Positions 16,116 to 24,637 of a DNA stretch of 64,000 bases are shown here, piece after piece; the first letter of the stretch is position 1, and every line of letters starts with the position of its first letter. Made by a program: the position numbers and the translations under genes. The notes beneath the pieces are model-generated. The model worked only from the letters and a program-made list of their open reading frames with translations, was not told where the DNA came from and did no database searches. The stretch comes from Denitrobaculum tricleocarpae (GTDB lineage Bacteria; Pseudomonadota; Alphaproteobacteria; Kiloniellales; Kiloniellaceae). Location: NCBI RefSeq assembly GCF_007004665.1, contig NZ_ML660064.1, positions 62,001 to 126,000 of the forward strand, in the 5' to 3' direction.

Positions 16116-18901
16116 TGTCCGGAGGAAACGACACCATGACTTCAGCCGTCACTTTCAACCTCAACGGCCAGGACGTGACCGCCCAAGACGGCGAGACCAT
16201 CTGGCAGGTGGCGCAGCGCCAGGGCGTGGAGATCCCGCACCTCTGCTATTCGCCGGAACCCGGCTACCGGGAAGACGGCAACTGCCGGGTCTGCATGGTG
16301 GAGATCGAGGGTGAACGTACCCTCGCCGCCTCCTGCATCCGCACCCCGACCGAGGGTATGAAGGTCAACACCGCCAGCGACCGGGCCAAGAAATCCCGCG
16401 AACTGGTGTTCGAGCTGCTGGTCGCCGATCAGCCGGCGCGCGAGGTCGCGCATGATCCGGAGTCCAAATTCTGGAACTGGGCCTCGGACATCGGCGTCAC
16501 CGAAAGCCGTTTCCCGGCCAAAGAGCATCATGCGCCCGATATCAGTCACACGGCCATGTCCGTGCATCTGGATGCCTGCATCAACTGCGGCCTCTGCGTG
16601 CGCGCCTGCCGCGAGGTCCAGGTCAACGACGTCATCGGCATGGCCTACCGCGGCGGACATGCGAAGGTCATCTTCGACTTCGACACCGAGATGGGTGAAA
16701 GCACCTGCGTGGCCTGCGGCGAATGCGTTCAGGCCTGCCCGACCGGCGCTCTCATGGAGTCTTCCCTACTAAACGATCAAGGCGTGCGCACGGAGTTCGA
16801 AGACCGGGATGTGGACACGCTCTGCCCCTTCTGCGGTGTCGGCTGTCAAACCACGGCCCATGTCAAAGACGACAAGATCATCTCTGTCGACGGACGGGAC
16901 GGACCGGCCAACGAAAACCGGCTCTGCGTCAAAGGCCGCTTCGGCTATGACTACATCGACCACGCGGGCCGCCTGACCAAACCGCTGATCCGCCGGGACG
17001 ATGCCCCTAAGGACTGGCAGGCCGAGATGCGGGATGGCGACTATAGCGCCGTCTTCCGGGAAGCCACTTGGGAGGAAGCCCTGGAACGGGCCACCGGCGG
17101 TCTGAGAGCTATCCGTGACGAACACGGGCCCTTCTCCATGGCCGGATTCGGTTCCGCCAAAGGCTCCAACGAGGAAGCCTACCTCTTCCAGAAGCTGGTG
17201 CGCACCGGCTTCGGCAGCAACAACGTCGATCACTGCACCCGGCTCTGCCATGCCTCCTCCGTGGCCGCCCTGATGGAGACGGTCGGTTCCGGCGCGGTAT
17301 CGGCGCCCTTCACGGCCATCGACGATGCGGAATGCGCCATCGTCATCGGCGCGCGGCCGGCGCAGAACCACCCGGTGGCGGCGACCTACTTCAAGCGGGC
17401 GGCCAAGCGCGGCACCAAACTGATCATCATGGATCCGCGCGGCCAGAACCTCTCGCGTTACGCCAGCCACAGCCTGCAGTTCAAGGCGGGCCGCGACGTG
17501 GCTCTGCTCAATGCCATGCTCTACACGATCATCGAGGAAGAGCTCTACGATCGGCAGTACGTTCAGGCCAACACCGAGGGCTTCGAGGAACTCCAGGAGC
17601 GGGTAAAGGACTATTCGCCGGAAGAGATGGAGAAGGTGTGCGGCATTGAAGCCGCCGTCATCCGGGACGTCGCGCGCACCTATGCAACCGCCCGCACCTC
17701 GATCATCTTCTGGGGCATGGGCATCTCCCAGCATGTGCACGGCACCGATAACTCGCGCTGCCTGATCACGCTGGCGCTGATCACGGGCCAGGTCGGCCGG
17801 CCGGGCACGGGGCTGCACCCCCTACGCGGTCAGAACAACGTTCAGGGTGCGTCCGACGCCGGCCTGATCCCGATGTTCTATCCGGATTACCGCTCGGTCG
17901 AGACGGACGAAGTGCGTGAATCCATCGAATCCTTCTGGGGCAAACCCATGGATCCGAAACGCGGCCTGACCGTGGTGGAGACCATCAACGCAATCCACGA
18001 CGGCCAGGTCAAAGCCATGTACATCATGGGCGAGAACCCGGCCATGTCCGACCCGGACCAGAACCACGCCCGGCAAGCGCTCGCAAAGCTCGAGCATCTC
18101 GTGGTTCAGGACATTTTCATGACCGAGACCGCCTGGCATGCGGACGTGATCCTGCCGGCCTCGGCCCATGCCGAAAAGACCGGTACCTTCACCAACACCA
18201 ACCGTCAGGTCCAACTGGCCCGGCAGGTCGTGCCCCCACCCGGCGAAGCCCGTCAGGACTGGTGGATTACTCAGGCCCTGGCCCAGGGTATCGGCCTCGA
18301 CTGGAGCTATCTGCACCCCAAGGATGTCTTCGCCGAGATGGCGCAGGTCATGCCGTCGCTGAACAACATCACCTGGGACCGCCTGGAGCGCGAGGACTCG
18401 GTTACCTACCCTTGCGATGCGCCGGACGAGCCGGGCAACGAGATCATCTTTGTTAACGGCTTCCCCACCACCAGCGGCCGCGGCAAGATCGTTCCAGCCA
18501 AGCTGATTCCGCCGGATGAGCTGCCGGACAACGACTATCCCATGGTCCTGACCACGGGCCGGATGCTCGAGCACTGGCACACCGGCGCCATGACCCGCCG
18601 GGCCACCGCGCTCGACATGCTGGAGCCGGAAGCCGTCGTGATGGTGAATGCGCGCGATATTCTGCGCATGGGCGTGGAGCCGGGTGATTACGTTCAGGTC
18701 CAGACCCGGCGCGGCACGATCCTGCTCAAGGTCCGCCAGGATGGGGACGTGCCCGAGGGAATGCTCTTCATCCCCTTCTGCTTCGCGGAGGCCGCGGCCA
18801 ACGTCCTGACCAATCCGCAGCTCGATCCCTTCGGGAAAATTCCCGAGTTCAAGTTCTGCGCAGCCCGGATCGAACCGGTGCAGGCGGTGGCGGCACAGTA
18901 G
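16115..18901 (+). CDS. Formate dehydrogenase alpha subunit (Mo/W bis-MGD, Cys type)
   Basis: The catalytic subunit oxidises formate to CO2. The 928-residue protein has an N-terminal NuoG-like [2Fe-2S] domain (HLCYSPEPGYREDGNCRVCM), a His-Cys cluster, and two ferredoxin-type [4Fe-4S] motifs (CINCGLCVRACREVQ and CVACGECVQACPTGAL). A molybdopterin domain follows with its own cluster (CPFCGVGC) and the metal ligand Cys in DHCTRLCHASS. The ligand codon is TGC, so this is not a selenoprotein. The start at 16115 overlaps the beta stop (TGATG) and has GGAGG eight bases upstream; an ATG at 16136 is an alternative. Whether tungsten or molybdenum is used cannot be told from sequence. Confidence 0.92.
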   Translation: MSGGNDTMTSAVTFNLNGQDVTAQDGETIWQVAQRQGVEIPHLCYSPEPGYREDGNCRVCMVEIEGERTLAASCIRTPTEGMKVNTASDRAKKSRELVFELLVADQPAREVAHDPESKFWNWASDIGVTESRFPAKEHHAPDISHTAMSVHLDACINCGLCVRACREVQVNDVIGMAYRGGHAKVIFDFDTEMGESTCVACGECVQACPTGALMESSLLNDQGVRTEFEDRDVDTLCPFCGVGCQTTAHVKDDKIISVDGRDGPANENRLCVKGRFGYDYIDHAGRLTKPLIRRDDAPKDWQAEMRDGDYSAVFREATWEEALERATGGLRAIRDEHGPFSMAGFGSAKGSNEEAYLFQKLVRTGFGSNNVDHCTRLCHASSVAALMETVGSGAVSAPFTAIDDAECAIVIGARPAQNHPVAATYFKRAAKRGTKLIIMDPRGQNLSRYASHSLQFKAGRDVALLNAMLYTIIEEELYDRQYVQANTEGFEELQERVKDYSPEEMEKVCGIEAAVIRDVARTYATARTSIIFWGMGISQHVHGTDNSRCLITLALITGQVGRPGTGLHPLRGQNNVQGASDAGLIPMFYPDYRSVETDEVRESIESFWGKPMDPKRGLTVVETINAIHDGQVKAMYIMGENPAMSDPDQNHARQALAKLEHLVVQDIFMTETAWHADVILPASAHAEKTGTFTNTNRQVQLARQVVPPPGEARQDWWITQALAQGIGLDWSYLHPKDVFAEMAQVMPSLNNITWDRLEREDSVTYPCDAPDEPGNEIIFVNGFPTTSGRGKIVPAKLIPPDELPDNDYPMVLTTGRMLEHWHTGAMTRRATALDMLEPEAVVMVNARDILRMGVEPGDYVQVQTRRGTILLKVRQDGDVPEGMLFIPFCFAEAAANVLTNPQLDPFGKIPEFKFCAARIEPVQAVAAQ

Positions 18902-19203
18902 GCACAGGTCCGCCACAGAGAGTAAGGCCGCTGACCGGTTTGGTTAATTTCGAGAGCCCTCGATAGATCAGGACAGGATTTATCGGGGTCTTCGGCGGTG
19001 AAGTGTAATCTCGGTCATATTTAACGCGCGACGCTGCGAGAATCGCGTGCGTTGGAGCGCCTGGTCAGATAAATTCCGGCCATCGCGCAGTCCTGCCCGG
19101 CAAGACTGTGCCCAAACATACTGAATCAATATCTGTCGGCCAGCCGTGAGCCCGCCCGAATGCAGTCGGCCTAACGGTTCCGCCACGAGAATATGGGGTT
19201 GAG
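18902..19203. other. Intergenic region, fdh alpha to aldolase
   Basis: About 300 bases with no clear gene, strong terminator hairpin or repeat. The A/T-richer part near 19070-19130 may hold the aldolase promoter, but I could not fix -35/-10 elements. Confidence 0.4.
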
Positions 19204-20295
19204 ATGTCAGCTGTACCTTCAACGAAAACGACCGGCCTGGAAGCGGGTGTGGTCACCGGATCCGACTATTTGGCCCTGGTCAAGGCATGCAAGGACGGCG
19301 GTTACGCGCTGCCTGCGGTCAACGTCGTCAATACGCATGGCTGCAACGCCGTCCTGGAAGCCGCGGCGGCGGCCGGCTCGGATGTCATCATCCAGCTTTC
19401 CGGCGGCGGCGCGCAGTTCTTCGCCGGCAAAGGCATCAAGGACAGCGAGCAGGCCAAGGTTCTGGGGGCGATCTCCGCCGCCCGCCACGTCCACACGGTC
19501 GCCAAGGCTTACGGCGTCTGCGTGGTTCTGCATACGGACCACGCGAACCGCAAGCTGATCCCCTGGGTCGAGGGCATGATCGCAGCCAGTGAAGAGGAGC
19601 ACGCCCGAACCGGCCGTCCCCTCTTCTCCTCCCATATGCTGGACCTCTCCGAGGAGCCGATCGAGGAAAACCTTGCGGAATGCGCACGTATCCTGAAGCG
19701 CCTGGCGCCGATCGACATGAGCCTGGAAATCGAGCTGGGTGTCACCGGCGGCGAGGAAGACGGCGTCGGCCAGGACGTCGATCAGATCGACAACAGCAAG
19801 CTTTACACCCAGCCGGAAGAGGTCATGCGGGCGCACGAGTTGCTCTCGCCGATCGGCCATTTCTCGGTCGCGGCTGCCTTCGGCAACGTTCACGGTGTCT
19901 ACAAGCCGGGCAATGTGGTCCTTCGTCCCGAAATCCTGGCTCACTCCCAGGAGCTCGCACAGAAAACGCTGGGTGGCGCCGACAAGCACTTCGACTTCGT
20001 ATTCCACGGCGGCTCGGGCTCCGAGAAAGCCAAGATCACCGAGGCTGTCGGCTACGGCGTCTTCAAGATGAACATAGACACCGACACGCAGTTCGCCTTC
20101 GCTGAAGCCGTCGGCAAGTACGTCGAAGAGAACGAGCGGGCCTTCAAGTACCAGATCGATCCTGAGAGCGATAAGCCCTATAAAAAACAGTACGACCCAC
20201 GCGAGTGGCTCCGCAAAGGCGAGGTCAGCGTTGTCGAACGCCTGAAGCAGGCTTTTGACGATCTGGGTTCGACCGGGAAATCCCTCGCGGGATAA
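19204..20295 (+). CDS. fbaA: Class II fructose-bisphosphate aldolase
   Basis: This zinc-dependent enzyme interconverts fructose 1,6-bisphosphate with glyceraldehyde 3-phosphate and dihydroxyacetone phosphate. The 363-residue length fits the longer E. coli FbaA-type class IIA. Key features are the zinc-binding HTDHAN, EIELGVTGGEEDGV, NVHGVYKPGNVVLRPEIL and FHGGSGS, followed by the FKMNIDTDTQFAF segment. It is a single-gene unit preceded by GGGG and followed by a strong intrinsic terminator. Its position after the formate dehydrogenase genes does not by itself imply a link. Confidence 0.93.
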   Translation: MSAVPSTKTTGLEAGVVTGSDYLALVKACKDGGYALPAVNVVNTHGCNAVLEAAAAAGSDVIIQLSGGGAQFFAGKGIKDSEQAKVLGAISAARHVHTVAKAYGVCVVLHTDHANRKLIPWVEGMIAASEEEHARTGRPLFSSHMLDLSEEPIEENLAECARILKRLAPIDMSLEIELGVTGGEEDGVGQDVDQIDNSKLYTQPEEVMRAHELLSPIGHFSVAAAFGNVHGVYKPGNVVLRPEILAHSQELAQKTLGGADKHFDFVFHGGSGSEKAKITEAVGYGVFKMNIDTDTQFAFAEAVGKYVEENERAFKYQIDPESDKPYKKQYDPREWLRKGEVSVVERLKQAFDDLGSTGKSLAG

Positions 20296-20326
20296 CGCAA
20301 GCCGGTTCAGTCCTCGCAGAAACGAG

Positions 20327-20371
20327 GCCGGTTTGGCATTTTCTTACGGGAAATGCTGAACCGGCCTTTTT
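20327..20371 (+). terminator. Intrinsic terminator after fbaA
   Basis: GCCGGTTTGGCATTTTC pairs with GAAATGCTGAACCGGC over about 16 bp with two wobble pairs and a six-base loop, followed by CTTTTT. An upstream copy, GCCGGTTCAG at 20301, is a perfect competitor for the same 3' arm. This is a textbook Rho-independent terminator. Confidence 0.85.
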
Positions 20372-20478
20372 CTTCGGAAGCATCCGGGTGCCACTCTCCG
20401 AAGTTGAGCCACATCAAAGCCCGCATCTCTCCATCCACTACACTTCTTTACAATAATCACACGGCAAAGCGAGATGAT

Positions 20479-20739
20479 ATGTACGGAGAACACCACGACC
20501 TGAGGCACGACCTTCCGGAGCACGAAGACGCCATCCATGCGCTGAAAATCTCGAACGCCCATTTTGCGAAACTCTTCGACGAATATCACGAAGTCGATCG
20601 GGAAATCCGCCGTATTGAGCAGGAAATCGAGGCCCGTGGCGATTTCGCCATGGAAGATCTGAAGAAACAGCGCATTCAGCTGAAAGACGAGCTCCTGGCG
20701 ATGATCCGGGCCCATGAAATTGCAGAGGGCACGAATTAA
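20479..20739 (+). CDS. YdcH/DUF465-family small coiled-coil protein
   Basis: The 86-residue protein is a helical hairpin typical of the YdcH family. HLKISNAHFAKLF-like and EYHEVDREIRRIEQEIE segments at about 25-55 are followed by LKKQRIQLKDELLAMI. It is charged and likely forms a coiled coil; the family's function is unknown. The ATG at 20479 gives the normal family length; upstream codons of this frame overlap the fbaA terminator and are not coding. It is probably transcribed on its own. Confidence 0.8.
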   Translation: MYGEHHDLRHDLPEHEDAIHALKISNAHFAKLFDEYHEVDREIRRIEQEIEARGDFAMEDLKKQRIQLKDELLAMIRAHEIAEGTN

Positions 20740-20800
20740 TCGCTGCAAAGCCCAACAGAGTCGGGGTGCCGCCAGTTCAAGGAGAATGATCCGGCGGCAC

Positions 20801-21223
20801 CTAAGGCCTCAAGGCCTCCAAGTCGTCTTGCCCGGCGACCGGAACGTCATCCGCTATCTGGTAGTAGTCGCCCTTGGTATCCGCATAAATATGACAAGCC
20901 ACGCTGAGGCCCGTGGGTGAATCAAGCGTGCCCGCCATGATGGAAAAGAGTTCATCGCCATGCCGCCGCCAGAACAGGCTGCTGCCACAGTCCCTGCAGA
21001 ACCCTCGGCTCGCAGTCTCGGACGAACGGAACCAGGCAAGCCCGTCTTCGCGTTTCAAATGCAAGCGATCCCAACGCCCCTGGGTCGCTGCCACGTAGTG
21101 CCCGGAGGTTTTCCGGCATTGATTGCAGTGACAGGCAACCACCGGCCGCAAGGGACCGGTGATTTCGTAGTTGACCGCCCCGCAGAGACAGCCGCCTGTG
21201 TAGAGTGTCTGGTCCTTTGTCAT
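20801..21223 (-). CDS. GFA-family zinc protein
   Basis: This 140-residue protein has the full cysteine pattern of the Gfa/CENP-V family: Cys12 and Cys14 (CxC), Cys31, Cys33 and Cys36 (CxCxxC), and Cys76 and Cys79 (CxxC), which bind two zinc ions. The founding member was linked to formaldehyde-glutathione adduct formation, but most homologues have unknown substrates. Given the formate dehydrogenase nearby, a role in C1 metabolism is possible but unsupported. It lies just downstream of the CmcJ-like gene on the same strand. Confidence 0.85.
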   Translation of the reverse strand: MTKDQTLYTGGCLCGAVNYEITGPLRPVVACHCNQCRKTSGHYVAATQGRWDRLHLKREDGLAWFRSSETASRGFCRDCGSSLFWRRHGDELFSIMAGTLDSPTGLSVACHIYADTKGDYYQIADDVPVAGQDDLEALRP

Positions 21224-21246
21224 GTGCCCCCGGCTTATGATTCCCG

Positions 21247-22068
21247 TTAAACGTCCAGATCGAAGAACGCCATGGTTCGGATTTCGATCGACTTGCGGGG
21301 CGGCACGAAGCCGGCCGCGCGCGGCAATTCGAAGGCCGTATGCGGACTAAAGCGGGCTGTCCCCTCGCCTCCCGAATCGTAACCAGCCGAATCGTAACCT
21401 TTGATCAGCAGGACTTCCTCCGGTGTCATCTCCGGGAAATGCAGCCAGCGATGCTCCGGATTGTAGGCGACGCTGTAGATCTCCCCAACCCGGTCCGGAA
21501 AGATGAGATCGGTGGCAACCAGATCTTCCGGTGCCAGGGTACGGGCATCGATCAGGGCCAAAGGTGACGTCTTCACTGGGTTCTCCAGGGGCCGCCAGAC
21601 GTTGACTTGCGCGACGCGGCCCTCCAGCGCTTTTGCCGCCTTCGCTTCGCCGAGCAGATCGATGCTTCGCTGTGCGATGGACTTTGGCGTGTAGTCGTTG
21701 TGCACGTGCCGGGCGGGGCCACGGACTCCGTCCTCCGGCGCATCGACCCGAGTCGTATGATCGAAAGGAATCACCAAGGAGGCGCCGGTCTCGGACTTCA
21801 CCAGATCGACGACCTCATCGTAGTATCGGCTCTCGACCTCATGACTGTCGCTGAAGTCCTTTACACCGGTCGGGTGATGGAGCAAGGCAAAACCCTCGGC
21901 GCTCAGGGAGGGGGTCTCCTCCAGTTCACGGGCATTAAAGATGGGCACGGATTGCGCAACGTAATCAGCGGACCGCTCCGGCTTGTCACCCGCCTCACCG
22001 ATATGAATAACCGGACGCGCCGCATCGCGGACTATGTAGCTCACCTTACCAATGACATTATCCAGCAT
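21247..22068 (-). CDS. CmcJ/NvfI-family oxidoreductase
   Basis: This 273-residue protein resembles the CmcJ family, found in cephamycin methoxylation and fungal meroterpenoid pathways. Visible hallmarks are IPFDHTTR, RGPARHVHNDYTPKSIAQR with a candidate metal-binding His-x-Asp, VNVWRPLENPVKTSPLALID, and the C-terminal FSPHTAFELP and SIEIRTMAFF. The pattern suggests a non-haem-iron or related dioxygenase fold, but the reaction is unknown. GGAGAAAG precedes the ATG. It is divergent from a GcvA-like LysR regulator, with about 155 bases between, and probably co-transcribed with the GFA gene (23-base gap). Confidence 0.75.
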   Translation of the reverse strand: MLDNVIGKVSYIVRDAARPVIHIGEAGDKPERSADYVAQSVPIFNARELEETPSLSAEGFALLHHPTGVKDFSDSHEVESRYYDEVVDLVKSETGASLVIPFDHTTRVDAPEDGVRGPARHVHNDYTPKSIAQRSIDLLGEAKAAKALEGRVAQVNVWRPLENPVKTSPLALIDARTLAPEDLVATDLIFPDRVGEIYSVAYNPEHRWLHFPEMTPEEVLLIKGYDSAGYDSGGEGTARFSPHTAFELPRAAGFVPPRKSIEIRTMAFFDLDV

Positions 22069-22222
22069 CTGCTTTCTCCAGGTCTCGTGAAGAGAGGCTC
22101 ACACCAAATGGCGCATAGACCTCTAGATTCTCTCAAACAGGATCTAGAGATGTGTCGCCTGGCGGCGATGGACAAACGAGATCTTCTTCTGTATTAATTA
22201 GTTTTTCTAATCAATAAAGCGC

Positions 22223-23179
22223 ATGAAATATAAGCTTCCACCCCTGAATAGCCTCCGTGCCTTCGAAGCGGCCGCGCGCCATCTCAGCTTTCGTCAGGCA
22301 GCCGAGGAGTTGAACGTCACCCCGGCTGCTGTCAGCCAGCAGATCAAACAACTGGAAGCCACGCTGGGGGTCCAGCTTTTCATCCGGACCACGCGCGCCC
22401 TTGCCTTGAGCGAAGCGGCCCGCGCCGCCCTGCCCGCCATCCGCAACGGCTTCGACAGCCTCCACGAGGGCATGCGCAGCCTGCAGGCGCATCATGATCC
22501 TGGAATCCTGACGGTGAGTGTGAGCCCCTCGTTCGGCATGCGATGGCTGCTGCCCCGGCTGGAGCACTTCCAGCAGTCACATCCTGACATCGAAGTCAGG
22601 ATCGACGCCTCGAACCAGTTGACCGATTTCAGCCGGGGGACCGTGGATGTCGCCTTGCGCTATGGCAAAGGCGAATATGGGAAGCTTACCAGCGAACTGC
22701 TGATCGAGGACGTGGCCTTTCCGGTCTGCAGCCCGGCGCTTGTCGCACCGCCCAATAGACTGAGCAAACCGCAGGATCTGGGCGAACAGGCCTTGCTGCA
22801 CGTCGATTGGGTCATGGAGAGCGAATCTGCGCCGACCTGGCCGAGATGGCTTGAATATGCCGGTGTGACAGGCGTGGATACGACACGGGGCATCCGCTTC
22901 TCCATGGACGATATGGCCGTCAGCGCGGCGATCAGCGGCCTGGGTATCGTCGTGGCCGCGCGGGCCTTCGTGATCGCGGATCTCGCGGCGGGACGGCTGG
23001 TCAAGCCCTTCCCCGGCAACCTGGATATGCCGACGGCGTTTCATCACTATGCCGTCTACCCGCCGCAGAACGCCAGGCAGCCGAAGATCAAAGCTTTTAT
23101 GGAATGGGTCCGGGGCGAAGCGGCCGAGGACAAGGCCCTATACGAGACACTCCCGAAGCAACAGAACGTCGCCGGGTAA
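22223..23179 (+). CDS. GcvA-like LysR-family regulator
   Basis: This is a 318-residue LysR protein of the GcvA subgroup. The helix-turn-helix at residues 6-65 contains PPLNSLRAFEAAARHLSFRQ and NVTPAAVSQQIKQLE, and the effector domain contains VDVALRYGKG and SGLGIVVAARAFV. It is divergent from the CmcJ-like gene, so that gene and the GFA gene are the likely targets. The ATG at 22223 is preceded by an AT-rich stretch with no strong ribosome-binding site. Confidence 0.88.
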   Translation: MKYKLPPLNSLRAFEAAARHLSFRQAAEELNVTPAAVSQQIKQLEATLGVQLFIRTTRALALSEAARAALPAIRNGFDSLHEGMRSLQAHHDPGILTVSVSPSFGMRWLLPRLEHFQQSHPDIEVRIDASNQLTDFSRGTVDVALRYGKGEYGKLTSELLIEDVAFPVCSPALVAPPNRLSKPQDLGEQALLHVDWVMESESAPTWPRWLEYAGVTGVDTTRGIRFSMDDMAVSAAISGLGIVVAARAFVIADLAAGRLVKPFPGNLDMPTAFHHYAVYPPQNARQPKIKAFMEWVRGEAAEDKALYETLPKQQNVAG

Positions 23180-23188
23180 AGAATCAAA

Positions 23189-23222
23189 AAACCGGCACGG
23201 ATCAGATCCAGTGCCGGTTTCT
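23189..23222 (+). terminator. Intrinsic terminator after the GcvA-like gene
   Basis: AAACCGGCAC and GTGCCGGTTT form a perfect 10-bp stem with a 12-base loop ten bases past the stop codon. An A-run precedes it and TTTCTT follows, so it can act in the forward direction, and perhaps in both. Confidence 0.85.
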
Positions 23223-23320
23223 TCCGAAGTCCCCGCGCTGTGCGGGCTTTCGTCTTGTCTCACCATCAGGCGAGAGCCTGTTTGGCAGATGCCTCGACCT
23301 ACGTCGATTGCCATCCACCA

Positions 23321-23422
23321 TCAGGCAAATGCGGTGACGAGCAAACCCACGATCACCAGTGCGGCAACATAGCCGAGGCCGGTGCGGGTCACGACACCCC
23401 CAGAATCATCAGAACCGAACAT
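23321..23422 (-). CDS. 33-residue predicted single-helix membrane peptide
   Basis: A perfect AGGAGG ribosome-binding site lies eight bases before an ATG at 23422 (a nearer ATG at 23428 leaves only two bases). The frame encodes 33 residues: a polar start MFGSDDSGGVVTRTG, then a hydrophobic helix GYVAALVIVGLLVTAFA. It lies 66 bases downstream of the DUF1127 gene on the same strand and could share its transcript. I do not recognise a family. Confidence 0.55.
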   Translation of the reverse strand: MFGSDDSGGVVTRTGLGYVAALVIVGLLVTAFA

Positions 23423-23488
23423 AATCATATCCTCCTGCCACCGAACGGCGCGCCCAACTGGCGCCACCGTTCCAAAGCCGGGCTGCAG

Positions 23489-23722
23489 TTATGCAGCGTG
23501 GGCACCGGAAACAGAAACCCGGCGACCAGTGCGCGTTGCACCGGCGGGATAGGCTTCGTTGACGATCCGGGAGATATCCGCACGCGAAATGCCGATGTCG
23601 TTCAGGGCACGGGAGTCCATAGCTTCCATGTCACGACGCAGTTCGTTGCGCTTCTGCAGACGCCACAGCGGGTCGATGATGTAGGCGTTGATCAGGCCGC
23701 GCAGGCCAAAAGTCTCAGTCAT
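23489..23722 (-). CDS. DUF1127 (YjiS-like) small basic protein
   Basis: The 77-residue protein contains the DUF1127 core: LWRLQKRNELRRDMEAMDSRALNDIGISRADI, with the typical RxxxxxL-x-x-L-D-D-I-G-like pattern (here ALNDIGISR). Members are small arginine-rich proteins implicated in RNA binding or stress and phosphate/carbon responses in alphaproteobacteria. I chose the ATG at 23722 because GGAG lies eight bases upstream; the frame extends 14 codons further without similarity. An AT-rich region of about 260 bases upstream is its likely promoter region. Confidence 0.85.
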   Translation of the reverse strand: MTETFGLRGLINAYIIDPLWRLQKRNELRRDMEAMDSRALNDIGISRADISRIVNEAYPAGATRTGRRVSVSGAHAA

Positions 23723-24028
23723 TGTTTCTACTCCATAAAAAACTGCGTTTTCGCAGTTGCACACTGAAGCCTATTTCTTTCTTTTCTATTGCGTTTTCAA
23801 GATGAATTCGCATGCAATGGTGCATTGCAGTATTGCGGCGCCTGCATAGCTCGAGACGAAATGGCGCAATTCCGTATTTTCGTTAGTTAACAAGGCGTTA
23901 ATCTTTAATTTTAAAGCGAACAAGTCAAAAATAAATTCAGCCGTGCATAGCTCTCTCCCAGGTGCAAAACACCGGGCCCGTCGGCCTTCAGGCTCGAACC
24001 CCGGCCTTGGGTGGTCTAGTCTGGAAAA

Positions 24029-24592
24029 ATGGTGAGCAGTCGCACATCTGAAAGCCGTTCGGCGGCGCGTCCGGAGGTCGAGCTGCGCAATGCGGATTCC
24101 CCAACCGATCTCGATGCGGTGATCGGACTCTGCCGGGATTTTCGGGCCTGGCTCTGCACGCGCTACCCCGAGCACGATTGGGAAAATGACCCCTTTTACG
24201 CCCCTGCGCGCTGGGAAGGCCTCATGGAACGCCTTCACCGCCTGCATGCGCGCCCTGTGGGATTTATTCTCTTGGCATGTCTGGACGGCCAGCCGGCGGG
24301 CTGCGTCATGCTGCAGAGGCTTGAGCCCGGGGTCTGCGAGATGAAGCGGCTGTTCGTTGATCACGACTGCCGCGGGCACGGCATCGCCCGGGCCCTCTGC
24401 CGAGGCCTTATTTCGGAAGCCAGAGCGTTGGGATATCGCACCCTGCGCCTGGATACCGGCATTCGGCATCACGAGGCGCAGGCTCTCTATGCCGCCCTTG
24501 GATTCCGGCAGATCGAACCCTATTACGATTGTCCGCCGGAACTCCGCGATGTGATGCAATTCATGGAATTGGACCTGTTCTCTGTTCCGTGA
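24029..24592 (+). CDS. GNAT-family N-acetyltransferase
   Basis: This 187-residue protein has the acetyl-CoA-binding core EMKRLFVDHDCRGHGIARALC (with the R-G-x-G-x-A pattern) and the C-terminal HHEAQALYAALGFRQIEPY. The N-terminal region is compatible with the subgroup acting on small molecules or amino groups. The long frame on the opposite strand of this gene has no family features and is a codon-bias shadow. The gene lies 45 bases upstream of a methyltransferase gene and may be co-transcribed with it. Confidence 0.82.
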   Translation: MVSSRTSESRSAARPEVELRNADSPTDLDAVIGLCRDFRAWLCTRYPEHDWENDPFYAPARWEGLMERLHRLHARPVGFILLACLDGQPAGCVMLQRLEPGVCEMKRLFVDHDCRGHGIARALCRGLISEARALGYRTLRLDTGIRHHEAQALYAALGFRQIEPYYDCPPELRDVMQFMELDLFSVP

Positions 24593-24637
24593 GATACCAC
24601 TCTTGGTAAGCTAAAACCTCGATGAAAGGTGGCGCTG

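Noticed and set aside
16115..18901. Selenocysteine formate dehydrogenase
   Set aside because: The metal-ligand codon in DHCTRLCHA is TGC, so cysteine is used, and no in-frame TGA occurs.
23786..24559. 257-codon frame on the minus strand opposite the GNAT gene
   Set aside because: The plus-strand frame carries GNAT motifs, while this one has none.
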